DNA from: Eutypella sp. D-1
Taxonomy: Eukaryota; Ascomycota; Sordariomycetes; Xylariales; Diatrypaceae
DNA length: 64,000 nt
NCBI GenBank assembly: GCA_023313575.1
Contig: JAJTTP010000006.1
Location: forward strand, 2,108,001-2,172,000
Reading direction: 5' to 3'
How positions within the stretch are numbered: position 1 is the stretch's first letter; each line of letters starts with the position of its first letter. Below, piece by piece: positions 47,250 through 57,903 of this stretch. The position numbers and the translations under genes were made by a program. Under the pieces are notes generated by a model. That model saw only the letters and a list, made by a program, of their open reading frames with translations, was not told where the DNA came from and did not search any database.

Positions 47250-47602
47250 GTTGCTGCAGTCTGACTGTTTTCGGTTAGATCGCTTACATGCCCTACCTCC
47301 GGTCAGGTAGGCGGGCTCTCGGTAGATTACCTACCCAAGTATGTTTTGGCGCATGAAGTCCAGGTTTTGCGGCTTGGTCCAGTGAACGATGATCGGACCG
47401 CAACGTACCGAGAGCCGATGCCGGCCTGATTTAGGCGTGATTGGAGCAATCCTCTTTTGGATTACATTGGCCTGTCCACTATACGTATTCGAAAAGCGTG
47501 AATGGGGGTATTTTGTATTTGATTTAGATAAATCTTGCACATTTTCAAGTATGCCGGCGACTGTAGTAAGTATTTGTGTTATTTGTATAGTTGTAGAAGT
47601 TA
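47250..47602. other. Intergenic between SDR and HET genes
   Basis: About 350 bp with TACCTACC motifs near 47293-47337 and AT-rich sequence ahead of the HET start. No gene is seen. Confidence 0.45.
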
Positions 47603-49390
47603 ATGAATGTGTCGTTCGTGCGATATCCCCTACTTACTGCATCAGAGCTAGCTAACATCCTTTCTGAATACCTGCAGGTGACCAGCGATGCCCAACCTAC
47701 CTCGCAATCAGGCCCTTCACTTCTATTCGAAACATATGCCATTTTTCGACATAGCAATCTACAGGACAATACCAGCTCCCTAGGCGGGGGCTTCGAGACC
47801 ACTTACAGGAGCCATTTAGCCAGCGCAGCAGCTCGACTCGCACCGAGGTTTCCATCCCGTCTTTTCGGACCAAATGACGCCACCTTCAAGTGGGCAAATA
47901 CTACTCACCCTGAGTATATCGTTATTTCATATACTTGGGGTCGGTGGAAACTCCCTACTAGGGAGTCAGACTGGCCTGTTGAAGGTGCCCACTGGAAGGT
48001 CCCTGCCAATCGCCTATTTTCAAAAGAAGATTTCACGAAGGCCATCCGAGCCATCGCCGGTAATATGAACGCTTGGGTTGATGTTTTATGCATCCCCCAG
48101 GATGATTCAGACCCCGAGATGGCGGTCGAAATCGAGAAGCAAAGCGAAATATTCCGCTCGGCGTCTCGTGCGGCCGTTTGGCTTTGTTCTGGAGGCGAAA
48201 GGGACCTTGTCGAAATCTGTTCACTCGTTCCCGAGGAGAAGCACCTGATTCCACCAGATACCTTGGCGCTCGTCAACCCCAACAACGTGGCCGAAGCCCG
48301 CCGGCGTCTTAAATTAGTAGCGAGGCTTCCCGAGACAGTCCCTTGGTTGACATCACTATGGACGCTGCAGGAGGCCGCTCTCCGTCCTGATGCCGTCTTT
48401 TATGGAAAGTCCGGGTCCCCTCTCCACCATGGGGTGTCTGGGAACCCCTTGACTATCCGACATATCATACGGACATTGTCACAAATCCATGAACTTCTCC
48501 TCATCCTCTTCGATCCCCATACAGATGCCCCGCAAGGCGTACTGGATAGACCCGCGCTTTGGGGCATGTGCGCTCAAGACATTACCCTTGTATTCGATGC
48601 GTTGGAGGCTGTCAATCGCATAGCCCTGCACCAACTAGCCAATATGAATGCCTCGGAACTGCTTTTAGCATGTACTCACCGAGTAACCGAGAGACCGCAT
48701 GACCGGGTCTACGGTATCATGGGTGCGATAGGTGTTACGATTCCCGTGGACTACAAGCTGGACGCTGATAAAGTCATGGACATGTTCATGGTCGAACTTC
48801 ACAATAAAGTTCCCGCTGAGATGCAAGCTTTTTATCGTTCCGGATTTGCATCGATGAAGAACAGGCAGTGGGCTGTTGAACCAGGTATAGCCTTGTTGTC
48901 GTTGGTTCGCCAGTCTCTTCACCCCGAAGAGAACGTCTTCGAAGAAGTCACATCAAGTGGGCATCTAGTCGCTCGGGAGGTGACATATATCTCTCCAAAA
49001 GTGCTTGATGAGCTCACATCAAGGGTCTTGGCGAGGTGTCTACTCCCCGCATTGGACATACAAGCGTTCCTGCAAATGCTGGATAGCACAGCGCGCCCTG
49101 CAGGGAAAGCAGGGGGTGTCGGAGGGTCTACAGACGTTTCACTCGCGAACCTATGCTTAATAATGAGGCGCATCCTGTCAAAATACCACATGGCACTCAT
49201 CTTCCTCGGATCAATATGCGGGATGAAAGGGTTGGGATGGGAGTACATGTATCTCCTACTTGGGTCGCGGGAAACCCCTATAGTCACACCAAATGGTCGT
49301 GCCCATACTTTCCAGCGCTTGGGGGTATTTATATTGGCGGATCCATTAATGTCAGGTAAGCCTACACAGGGACGGTTCCTTGTAGCTTGA
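47603..49390 (+). CDS. HET-domain (heterokaryon incompatibility) protein
   Basis: One intronless frame of 595 residues. The HET domain spans about 104-280: YIVISYTWG at 105-113, AWVDVLCIPQDD at 157-168 and QSEIFRSASRAAVWL at 180-194, then a WLTSLWTLQEAALRPD block near 248. A later CTHRVTERPHDRVYGIMG segment is typical of HET proteins too. HET domains trigger cell death when fungal cells of different het genotype fuse; some have a TIR-like fold. The C-terminal third has no recognised domain, so there is no NACHT, WD40 or ankyrin partner domain here. The first ATG is taken; a few residues before the domain could be mis-started. Confidence 0.9.
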   Translation: MNVSFVRYPLLTASELANILSEYLQVTSDAQPTSQSGPSLLFETYAIFRHSNLQDNTSSLGGGFETTYRSHLASAAARLAPRFPSRLFGPNDATFKWANTTHPEYIVISYTWGRWKLPTRESDWPVEGAHWKVPANRLFSKEDFTKAIRAIAGNMNAWVDVLCIPQDDSDPEMAVEIEKQSEIFRSASRAAVWLCSGGERDLVEICSLVPEEKHLIPPDTLALVNPNNVAEARRRLKLVARLPETVPWLTSLWTLQEAALRPDAVFYGKSGSPLHHGVSGNPLTIRHIIRTLSQIHELLLILFDPHTDAPQGVLDRPALWGMCAQDITLVFDALEAVNRIALHQLANMNASELLLACTHRVTERPHDRVYGIMGAIGVTIPVDYKLDADKVMDMFMVELHNKVPAEMQAFYRSGFASMKNRQWAVEPGIALLSLVRQSLHPEENVFEEVTSSGHLVAREVTYISPKVLDELTSRVLARCLLPALDIQAFLQMLDSTARPAGKAGGVGGSTDVSLANLCLIMRRILSKYHMALIFLGSICGMKGLGWEYMYLLLGSRETPIVTPNGRAHTFQRLGVFILADPLMSGKPTQGRFLVA

Positions 49391-50126
49391 ATTCTGTAAA
49401 ATGAAGATGTTGAAGGTGTCCACAGACATCTTTAATGAACCAGGGCTTAAATATCAGGAGGGGTGCTTACCTAGGTACTCATATTCATATACTTAAAGCT
49501 TATAAAGACTCGAACTGCCTTTTTGTGGTGTGCTTATGTCCTCGTTTTATGGAGGTACGAAGTACCGGAGTGAAACGAAGGGTTATTATATCGATTTTTT
49601 TTCTACCAAAATTTCTCTGGCTTTCGGATCCATATTTCCCAAATAGGAAAGTAACTTAATAGATAGTATGCGCTCTGGGTTATAACGAGGGCATTATTGT
49701 GCTGCCTGCCCTAGCAGGCAGCCTCCAGTGGGATACCTGATAGCATAGATAGAATCGATGGGGTAGATAGAATCTATGGGATAGATTCGATAGATCCTAT
49801 CTATCCTATTTATAGTATAGCCACTGGGATAGCCACCATAGTAGCTAACTTAGTGGCTGTTACCAGTATAAAACGAGGGCTATTGTGCTACCGGCAGAGG
49901 TAGCCTCACATTATGTTAGAGCGATTATTCCTTTCCCTTTCATTTTCTCAGCACAGGAGCGAGAGGCCTTAATGCCCAAAATACGGCCTATCTTAGTTGA
50001 GATACATGCATAGTAGCTAGTAAAATAATTTCTGATTATTATACGATCTGCTTGTACAGTTCAGTCGTAATCGCTACATTCATAACCAAGATTTATTGTG
50101 GCACTGCATTTTTAGGCCTGGGCAGA
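49391..50126. other. AT-rich intergenic with paired hairpin repeats
   Basis: No gene. It contains two copies of a hairpin-bearing direct repeat (listed separately) and GATAGAT-rich palindromic sequence between them (49742-49810). Confidence 0.5.
49681..49910. repeat. Pair of direct repeats each ending in a hairpin
   Basis: Copy 1 (49681-49725) and copy 2 (49866-49907) share TATAA..CGAGGGC..TATTGTGCT, followed by a stem-loop. The stems are GCTGCCTGC/GCAGGCAGC (49701-49722) and GCTACC/GGTAGC (49887-49904), so the fourth base pair is G-C in one and A-T in the other. Between them lies GATAGAT-rich palindromic sequence and an AGCCACT...AGTGGCT inverted repeat (about 49819-49858). It may be a small non-autonomous element; no target duplication was found. 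Confidence 0.55.
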
Positions 50127-52497
50127 TCACGCCTGCATCTCAGCCTTCAACCAGGTAGGTATTTCCGGCAGCTTGTCCCAGCCACCCAGATATGCCTTAC
50201 GGGGCACTCCACTCCCGGAGGGCTTCGCGTAGATCGCCGATACGTACCAGACCGTCTCCCCAGCCTTTATGGTGTGTTGCAACGTAGGTATAACGGTCCT
50301 GCTCTCGACAAGGTTGGAGTTCGGGTCTGCGTTGACCAGGTTCGCTGAACGTTGAGCCTGGTCCTCTAGTGCGCGGATGCCGACTGCACCCACCGACACG
50401 GCGAAGGCTCCCTGCTTCCCCGTGGCCCACCCCTCCGGGGTCATGAGGTCGTAATTACCGATGATCTTAGGTGATGTGCCTTCACCCTTAGCTGGGTCAT
50501 ACAAGTCAAGGTACCGGCCATCAGCCGCTCTCTCGTTCTTGATCGCGAAACCGCCGTCGGCGGTCATGACTTCTCGCCCAGCCTCGATCCGGTGCACGCG
50601 GAGGTGCCAATTCGGTGTCGAGGGCTCCGGAGGGATGAGCGTGGTTCGAACCTTGACGTCTGGGAACGGCCTCCAAACCGACACGAGGACGGGCTTTCCG
50701 TCACGCTCCTCCAGCCCCGCGTACTCGGACTTTCGCCGCGTCTTCCAGTACTCGCCTCCATCGTCCGACAGGCCGAGTTGGGATGCCAGGGCGTACTGCT
50801 CCAGAGTGAAGAGGCCTGGCGGTACCGAGTATCCGTAAGCACTGCTGTACGCGAACGCCCCGTATTTCGAATGTGTCCCTTTCATAGGGTAACTGCAGGC
50901 CTGGCCAGAGGAGAGCAACATGCAGTGGCCACCGAGGTAGCTTAAGAGAATTTTCAGCACGATCCAATATTCCCTACGTCAGATAAGAGTCCTTACCTCA
51001 TGATGTGACCAGGCTGTTTGAGACCCTTCACTTTGGGTATAACGTCGCTCGGGAGTTCTTCCTTAGATGTCCAGAACGGGTGCTCCGGTGGAACAGCGAG
51101 ACATATGAATGCCAAGCATGCCCAGTACTTCACCTGCAGTTAGCTCCCAATAAACTCGAGAACGACGTCGTAGACTTACCGGGCTACCCGGGCTATTATA
51201 GTTCTCGGCCATCTACACCTTGTTAGAAACCTCCTCGCGACCATTGTCAAGGGTGATACGACTACTTACATACATGTTCGGGTAAGAATACCCGATGGTG
51301 AGCGTTCCGCTCGGGCTCCAGATGTCAGGCTGCGTCTGCCACCACCTTAGGTTGCGTAGCACTATGCCCTTCACCATCCCCCAAGTAAGCGGCGCAGGGA
51401 GCTCAACTCCAGCGTAGGCCAGGGCTCCCCAAAAAGAAATCATCGCGAAACGATAGCCGACGCTGCGACCAAATGGAATAGCACGACCTAACGTATACGT
51501 AAGTTGCAGTTCCAGCTATACTGTGTATACGGCTTACCCTCATCATCGTAGTAATGCACTAGGTCAAGTGCAACCTTCTGAGCACGTCTTTTGAACTCCT
51601 CGGCTCTTTCCGGTTCGTCCTCTCCCGCCAGCTTCGCATACAAGAGCTGTAGGAAGTGGATGGCAAAGCTCGAGGAATAGTAGTCCATCTCTACAATCCT
51701 CTGATAAGCCTTTATTCCAGATGGTGAATAATTGATACACTTACGGTGGATGCCTTCAGGTCCATCATTCGACCACCCGTCGCCGCGGTAGAACGTATTG
51801 AGATGTTCAATGTCGGCGTCTAACCTATCCTGGGAGAACTTGCCCCCGTTCTTCTTTAGACCTAGATTGGCGAACACGCGGAACCAGAGCCAATTCGTAT
51901 TCGGCATGCTGATTTCCCTGTCAGTCATCTCTTATGAGTTGAACATCGCCCCGCTCTGCTTACTTCTTTTCGTTGATCGAATTGCCCAACCAGTTCTCGA
52001 CGTTCGCCCGCTCTTTTTCGTTTAGGGAATTCCATATTTCAGGGGCCACAGCTAAGGCATAGCCTGCCAAGTGTGAGCGAATGGGCGTCAATGGACTTCG
52101 GCACTGGAATCTCACCCAGCGGACACATTTCTACCATCCTCTGATCGTTGTCACGAGGGTAGCCCCAATACTCCGGATTCTCGGGATCGGTGCCGGACTT
52201 GATCCCCTGGATCCACCATTCCGTGCCGTGGTACTCGCCGCCGCCAGCGAGCAGGCAAGCCAAGCCCCAGAGCGGGCGGCATATTCCCTCGACCTCGGAA
52301 GCGGTCTGGTCGAACCTCACGGCGGTCGCGCCGGGGCACTTCACCCGGGCCTTCTGCGGTGAGAAGAAAGGCTCTAGAGGATCCAGCAGCCTCCGAAGGA
52401 GCTCCTGGACGGAGGCTCGATCGCTGATCTCCACCCTTGAGAACGGGTGGACCCCGTCGTAGCCAAGGACGAGCCCGGTCTTCGGCTCTGCTGTCAT
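50127..52497 (-). CDS. DUF2264-domain protein (putative glycoside-hydrolase-like)
   Basis: Eight exons, 52497-52116, 52063-51964, 51908-51745, 51690-51538, 51487-51270, 51212-51180, 51133-50997 and 50940-50127, giving 666 residues. All joins keep frame, and the deduced protein runs through the family blocks [74 protein letters not shown] and [21 protein letters not shown]2264 proteins are (alpha/alpha)6-like proteins in bacteria and fungi, thought to be related to glycoside hydrolases, with no established substrate. No signal peptide is seen. The 33-nt sixth exon is unusually small. The first ATG after an upstream in-frame TAA is used. Confidence 0.87.
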
Positions 52498-54398
52498 GAT
52501 GTCACCTAAATACAATTAAATGGATAGACCAACTCGTCGCTACGCATACTAAAGAATGGGAATTGCAAGAAGTAGAAGAGAGTCCAGTCAAGACTTATGA
52601 GAACGGGGATTCTTCCAGGTCATATTGTCTACTAGCTAATATCATACATAACGTTACATGTTCGTAGCCGATCCGCTATCAGCCTATAATACCTCTACGT
52701 AATATTACTCCGAACTAGTTCGCGCTCCCAGTGCATCACAGTAAAGAGACCGTAGAGATATGCCCAACTCCACTCGCACTGCAGAGGTTAGTGAGGGGTC
52801 ACCTCTGTCCTGGGGAAGTCAAGCGCGGGGTGATGGAGCTCTCCCGGCTAAATACCGACGACGCGTTCCAGTCCTCCCCACACCCCCTTTACGGGCGGTC
52901 ATTTTACCGAAAAGCTCGGTGCGGTTTTCCTGCGAGGTCGTGGTAGACTCTAGGCCGCTATACATAACCGGCGCGGCGCTACAGACCACAATTAGATTGA
53001 CTCCTAGCGACTCTATTATTAGTGCCTTCCAAAATTTATATCACTTTCCCATATATGTATTCAACGACGATGGTATTTCCCGTTCTTGACAATCGGAAAG
53101 GTTCACGCTGTATACTGGAGATGAACTCTAAACTTCGCGCCTTTGTCGCCAAACGGCCTATTGCTGATGAACAAACACGGGTATTAGAAAGGCTATATGC
53201 GATGTAGCATTCGATTAGACTAAGCAACTATTACAATCTCGTCCTGCTTCTCCAAAGGCGTTCATGTGGGACAATATGCGAGTGCTTGCGAATAATACCC
53301 CTACCTCCAATGATTCTCAGTAGCCCCTTTTATACGTATGGATGCTGGAGTGGGTAGTAGGCAAAGGTCTTCATAGATTGATACTCTTTCATGTTTTGGG
53401 CCTCGAACCCGCCTGTATTAGCTGAAGGTCATCACGTCTAGTGAGCAAGAAGCTATTGACCTTGTTTCCACCTATCCTAACGTATTCCTAAGTATCGCAA
53501 TCTCTCCTCTTGACTTCGTGAGTTTCCGCAACGCGCCTAAGGAAAAAGACTCGCCCGCAACATTAACCTTATCGACCAACCAAATCTTAATGACTATTTG
53601 ACTTGGATAACAAAGATCGACGGCTATTCGAGAAGCTAGAGAAAAGTGATAAAATTGAATTAGTGTTGTTGGCCTTCTTTAGATACATGCATATCTCAAA
53701 CCCCCTATCTATGCCCTGCGGGAGAATGCCCGAATTCAAATTGTATACCGTGAAATACCCCCTAGAGTCTTTGGCGGAGAAACGAGAGTTATAGGAGTCT
53801 GACGAAAGTCATAACAAAAGGGAGCATAGAATCTTGCCATTTCAACTCGTTCAATAACTCGGCGGTGATCATGGCGTTTCTAGGGTCTGTCCCCTATCTC
53901 CCAGAGGAGGGCTACAGAATTAGTTTGGGAGACACTCCTTCCGTTCTGTTCTCCTTGATGGTAATTAGCGGATAGAATTTTAAGTTCTCTGAATAGGCTC
54001 TACCTATACACGGCATAACCTTTTCACATTGTCGAACCTTCTACTTTGCAAATGTGTGGTAAAAGCCTAATCGCCTCCCAAAGCGTCTTTGAAGCCATAA
54101 CCCCCATACATTACGATATCTCTTTGGACTGGGATAGCATGCAATATCTAACTTTCGGTTGAAGATGGCTGACCTGCGCACTGGAAGTCTATTCCTATGT
54201 TTTCCTTCTATGAATAAGTTGACTTCTGTAGAGTATGCCCATCAGAAACAGCACCGATTCTCTTCCCCAATCTTCCTAGATTCATGTCTTCGTCAAATCC
54301 CTCAATAGTCCACCTAGCAGTCAACAATAACTCCTGCACCGCGCCTTTTAATACTCTCAACTCTCACATCATATCTTTATAAACGTTTCCTTGTTAAA
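52498..54398. other. Gene-poor stretch of 1.9 kb
   Basis: Only short frames; the longest (52760-53089, plus) has no recognisable domain. AT-rich from about 53000. It may include decayed coding sequence, but I see no family match. It carries the upstream regions of the DUF2264 and F-box genes. Confidence 0.4.
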
Positions 54399-56024
54399 AT
54401 GGTAACTCTCATACAAGTGTTCGGCCGACAGGCCCTCAGGGAGGGGAGAGCGAGGAGGCGGAGGAACACGCGAATGGCCACCGTCTTGCGCAGTCTGGAG
54501 CACACCATGGATCCGCTGATAGCGGCGCAGGTATACAACAACCGCCACTGCCCGCTTACCAGCCTACCAGAGGAGATCCTGCTCCTCATCATCGGCAACA
54601 TTGAGGGGGATGTGCCCACGCTACACTGCCTCCAGCGCACTTCGCGGACCTTCCGGCGCCTCATTACCTCGGCGGCCAGCTGGTCCCACATCATGAACCC
54701 GTTCCTCGGTTTCCAGTCGACCTTGGGGGAAATGCAAGGGTATGACCTGCCCTGGTACGAGCGTGACGAGCTGGCTTATCGCCTGTGGAAAGATGGGATG
54801 TGTGACAAGTGTGTGGAGGTGACAGAGAGACCCGGCTCCAGATGGCATACACGACTGCTCATGTGGCTGTTTGACTGCGACTTAATCCCCTGGGCGCCTC
54901 GTCGAAGCCGGAGCTTGTGCCGGTTCGGGTCGCGGAGGGCATCCGACTGGCTCTGGTGCGACGCCTGCTGGAGGCAGCAAGACGTCCACTCCTTCTCGGT
55001 GAGCAATCGGGGCCCGTTCTCCCAGATCCCGCGGTTCTGTCTCGGCTGGCAGGGCGCCGTGCAGCTCTGCGAGCACGTGCACATACGCTGGGCGGACATC
55101 GCGCGCCACGTTACCAAGTGGCAGCCCAGCAACCCGGGGGACTGGCAGGCGTGCTTCGACGCCTACGGCGTCGAGTGCCAGCACCCGAGCCACGACACGC
55201 GCTGCACGCCTAATGAGGAGCCGAACTGGCCCCGCGCGCGCCTCCGCGCCCCCGAAGAGAACCCCGAGATCGTAGTCCTCGATCTCGAGTGGAGCCCCCA
55301 CAGTGGCCTACGCGCCTTCACGCGCTCCCACGATGGCCGGCCGCCTATTGAGGACTTCCGGAAACTGTTCCGGACGTACCGCCAGGGAACGGGTGGCATT
55401 TTTATGCCCTCGTACCCTTCAAAGCGAATGTCTCATATAGATCTGCCGGAGATGGCATGCTTTAAGCCGGGGAGCTGTATGTGCGCTAACTGGGAGAGCG
55501 GCGACAACGAGGCGCTCGGGGTCATCAGCACAGTGAGGCCCGCAGATTTCTTCAGGCAAGACCCCTGGTGGAACCGAAAGTGCAGCGCCCTCCATATCTA
55601 CTACAGAAGGATCTACGGCGGGGGGTATAACGGCGAGCAGGTCGAAATGCACAAGCACTGGCCGACGGAGGACCGCGACGGGGTGTGTCTGATCACGACG
55701 TACAAGCGGGATATCATGGTCTGTGTCAAGGCGGAAGTCGAGGCGATGCCTCATAAGCTGATTTCACCTACCCACGAGTTCTTTCATGCAATGAACCCTG
55801 ACACGTACGATTTGTCGGACCCCGACTGCGACCTGCCCATGTGCAAGAACAGGACTTGCACGAATTATTACCGCAGGCCCAAGGTCTTCTACTGCCCGGC
55901 CCCGGGGCCGTTCGAGGGCTACGACGTCTTAGCCCGCTGGAAATCGAGGTTGTTCGGGGAGGAAGAAGGTTCCGCCGTTAGGGAACCCAACATTTCGGTA
56001 AATCGATTTTTCCGTAACCCTTAG
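54399..56024 (+). CDS. F-box domain protein
   Basis: One intronless frame of 541 residues. The F-box lies at about 51-90 (CPLTSLPEEILLLIIGNI, then LHCLQRTSRTFRRLI). F-box proteins bind Skp1 through this motif and bring substrates to SCF ubiquitin ligases. The rest lacks LRR, WD40 or other repeats but has several cysteine pairs (CDKC, CDAC, a CMCA near 365 and a CDLPMCKNRTC near 490), as in the many fungus-specific F-box proteins with uncharacterised C-termini. A run of Arg near 18-25 precedes the F-box. Function unknown beyond the F-box. Confidence 0.85.
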   Translation: MVTLIQVFGRQALREGRARRRRNTRMATVLRSLEHTMDPLIAAQVYNNRHCPLTSLPEEILLLIIGNIEGDVPTLHCLQRTSRTFRRLITSAASWSHIMNPFLGFQSTLGEMQGYDLPWYERDELAYRLWKDGMCDKCVEVTERPGSRWHTRLLMWLFDCDLIPWAPRRSRSLCRFGSRRASDWLWCDACWRQQDVHSFSVSNRGPFSQIPRFCLGWQGAVQLCEHVHIRWADIARHVTKWQPSNPGDWQACFDAYGVECQHPSHDTRCTPNEEPNWPRARLRAPEENPEIVVLDLEWSPHSGLRAFTRSHDGRPPIEDFRKLFRTYRQGTGGIFMPSYPSKRMSHIDLPEMACFKPGSCMCANWESGDNEALGVISTVRPADFFRQDPWWNRKCSALHIYYRRIYGGGYNGEQVEMHKHWPTEDRDGVCLITTYKRDIMVCVKAEVEAMPHKLISPTHEFFHAMNPDTYDLSDPDCDLPMCKNRTCTNYYRRPKVFYCPAPGPFEGYDVLARWKSRLFGEEEGSAVREPNISVNRFFRNP

Positions 56025-56278
56025 GCTGGACGACTCCTTTTGTGGTGACATGAGTTGCCCACCATTTATTGACAACTGGAGAGATGTATTTGGGTTATAT
56101 TACATGAAGTGGCTATTTACCTTTGTCAGCATCGCGAGATTAGGCGATCTAGGTGGTTATATCAGATGCGATGTAGAAGGCAAATCCCATATCATCGATA
56201 AGAGCAGGTATCAATCATTAGTGCACAGTAAGGAATGAAACGCACATCGCAGTGACGGTACATATTGAGGCTACGTCG

Positions 56279-57547
56279 CTACAACTTCGACTTATAATTG
56301 GGATTCGATAGCAACACTAGCCCCCCGTCCTGTAGAGCGAAATGTTCGCCCTTGGACAGGCCAAACCACTCGGATAGCGCCTCCTCGCCGCCATGACCCG
56401 GCGCAAGGATCTGCCCAACGTAACCGGCGCCAGGGACGCCAGGACCCTGACCGCATGCGACCGATTCGTCGTGGTCTGTAGTTGAAGACTTCGGCTTCGC
56501 ATCACTGATGGCCAGACAAGGCGTCTCACGTAGCGTAACGGCTGGTCGCTGGTCGCCCTCACGGGCGGCGTCGGCTTCAAGCTCCGGGTACTCGAGGACA
56601 GGGGTGCAACAAGCGTCCGTGCCGTCGAAGACGGCCTCCCATTCGGCGCGGGTCCGGGATCGGAAGACCTCCTCAAAGCGGCGGCGCATCGCAGGCCAGG
56701 TGACGCGGTCGTGGCGTCGGGCCACCAGGTCCTGATCGCCGCTTAAGCCGAGGCTCTCGAGGAGGACGCGGAAGAATTGCGGCTCCAGCGCCCCGACGGC
56801 GACGTATTTGCCGTCTCGCGTTTCGTACGTGTCGTAGAAGGGACAGCCACCGTCGAGCAGGTTCTCGCCGCGCGGGCGGTTGCCGACGGGGGTATTGAGG
56901 TTGAGGCGCGGAAACGTCGCGAGGTAGCTCGCCCCGTCGACCATGTTGGCCTCGACGACCTGGCCGCGGCCCGTGCGCGCGCGCGCCACGATCGCGAGCA
57001 GGATGCCCTGGAAGAGCGTCGCGCCGCCGCCCGCGAAGTCGCCCAGGATGTTGATCGGGGGGTGCGGCTTCTGCCCCGCCCGTCCCAAAAGCGACAGCGC
57101 CCCCGAAACTGCCAGGTAGTTGATATCGTGCCCCGCCATGGCAGCGTACCGGCCGTCACGGCGAAATCCGGCCATGCGACCGTACACAAGGCGCGGATTG
57201 GCGTCATCTGCGCACAGGATCTCGGGCCCTAGACCTAGTTTTTCCATCACGCCCGGGCGGAAGGGCTCGATGATGACGTCGGCTATCCGTGCCAGCTCTT
57301 TGACTAAGCGGATCCCGCCGGCGGACTTTAGGTCCACTGTTATTGAACGCTTGTGGCGCGTCAACATATCCGGGGCCGTTGAAGAATCTGCCCCGTCGCT
57401 AGTATTGGAGGCATTTTTTCGGGTTACCCTGTCAATCCGTAAGACATCGGCTCCGGCATCCGCGAGGAGCAAGCCCGCGAAAGGACCCGGCGCGAGACCG
57501 GCGAACTCGAGGACCTTGAGGCCCTGGAGTGGTGGCGGTCCAGCCAT
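56279..57547 (-). CDS. Alpha-methylacyl-CoA racemase-like CoA-transferase family III protein, peroxisomal
   Basis: One intronless frame of 422 residues. It opens with LKVLEFAGLAPGPFAGLLLADAGADV in two blocks typical of the CaiB/BaiF family. H140 in AGHDINY and D170 in NILGDFAGGG have the same 30-residue spacing as the catalytic His126/Asp156 pair of mycobacterial alpha-methylacyl-CoA racemase. The family isomerises (2R)- and (2S)-methylacyl-CoAs by alpha-proton exchange so that branched acids can enter beta-oxidation. The protein ends in SKL, a canonical type 1 peroxisomal targeting signal, which fits this role. True CoA transferases in this family use a conserved Asp at a similar place; the His/Asp pair and SKL favour a racemase. 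Confidence 0.9.
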   Translation of the reverse strand: MAGPPPLQGLKVLEFAGLAPGPFAGLLLADAGADVLRIDRVTRKNASNTSDGADSSTAPDMLTRHKRSITVDLKSAGGIRLVKELARIADVIIEPFRPGVMEKLGLGPEILCADDANPRLVYGRMAGFRRDGRYAAMAGHDINYLAVSGALSLLGRAGQKPHPPINILGDFAGGGATLFQGILLAIVARARTGRGQVVEANMVDGASYLATFPRLNLNTPVGNRPRGENLLDGGCPFYDTYETRDGKYVAVGALEPQFFRVLLESLGLSGDQDLVARRHDRVTWPAMRRRFEEVFRSRTRAEWEAVFDGTDACCTPVLEYPELEADAAREGDQRPAVTLRETPCLAISDAKPKSSTTDHDESVACGQGPGVPGAGYVGQILAPGHGGEEALSEWFGLSKGEHFALQDGGLVLLSNPNYKSKL

Positions 57548-57903
57548 GACACGGGCGGCGAAACCAGTGCCTGAAGTTTGAACCTGCTGATTGTGCGAAT
57601 TCGGAAGTATAGAATGGTAATGTCCACGGGTGTTAGTTGGATGAAAAGTGGTTGGTCAATGTATCTAACATATTTCTACTTTCTATTCTCAAGTTATATG
57701 CCGAGGTAAATGGGAAATGACATCAAAATAATGTACTATGCAATAGAGCCGGAGGATTGGAGACCTCGGAGTCGGGGGTTACAGGAGCCCTAACTAGTGC
57801 GGGGCATATACGGAGAGTGAGCAAGTGAGCGAGATAGGTAGGATTTGGGGTGCGACCTGGAATAGATCTGGAATTTTTTATATTGAGAGATCCTGGGTCG
57901 CCT
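57548..57903. other. Intergenic between IMPACT-family and AMACR genes
   Basis: About 350 bp; no gene seen. It should hold the AMACR promoter and the 3' UTR of the IMPACT-family gene, both on the minus strand. Confidence 0.45.

Noticed and set aside
52760..53089. Possible 109-residue gene
   Set aside because: No recognisable domain, no splice continuation and an AT-rich decayed setting; not supported as a gene.
53395..53460. tRNA-like segment (CTCGAACCC near 53402)
   Set aside because: I could not fold a cloverleaf with acceptor, anticodon and T arms on either strand.
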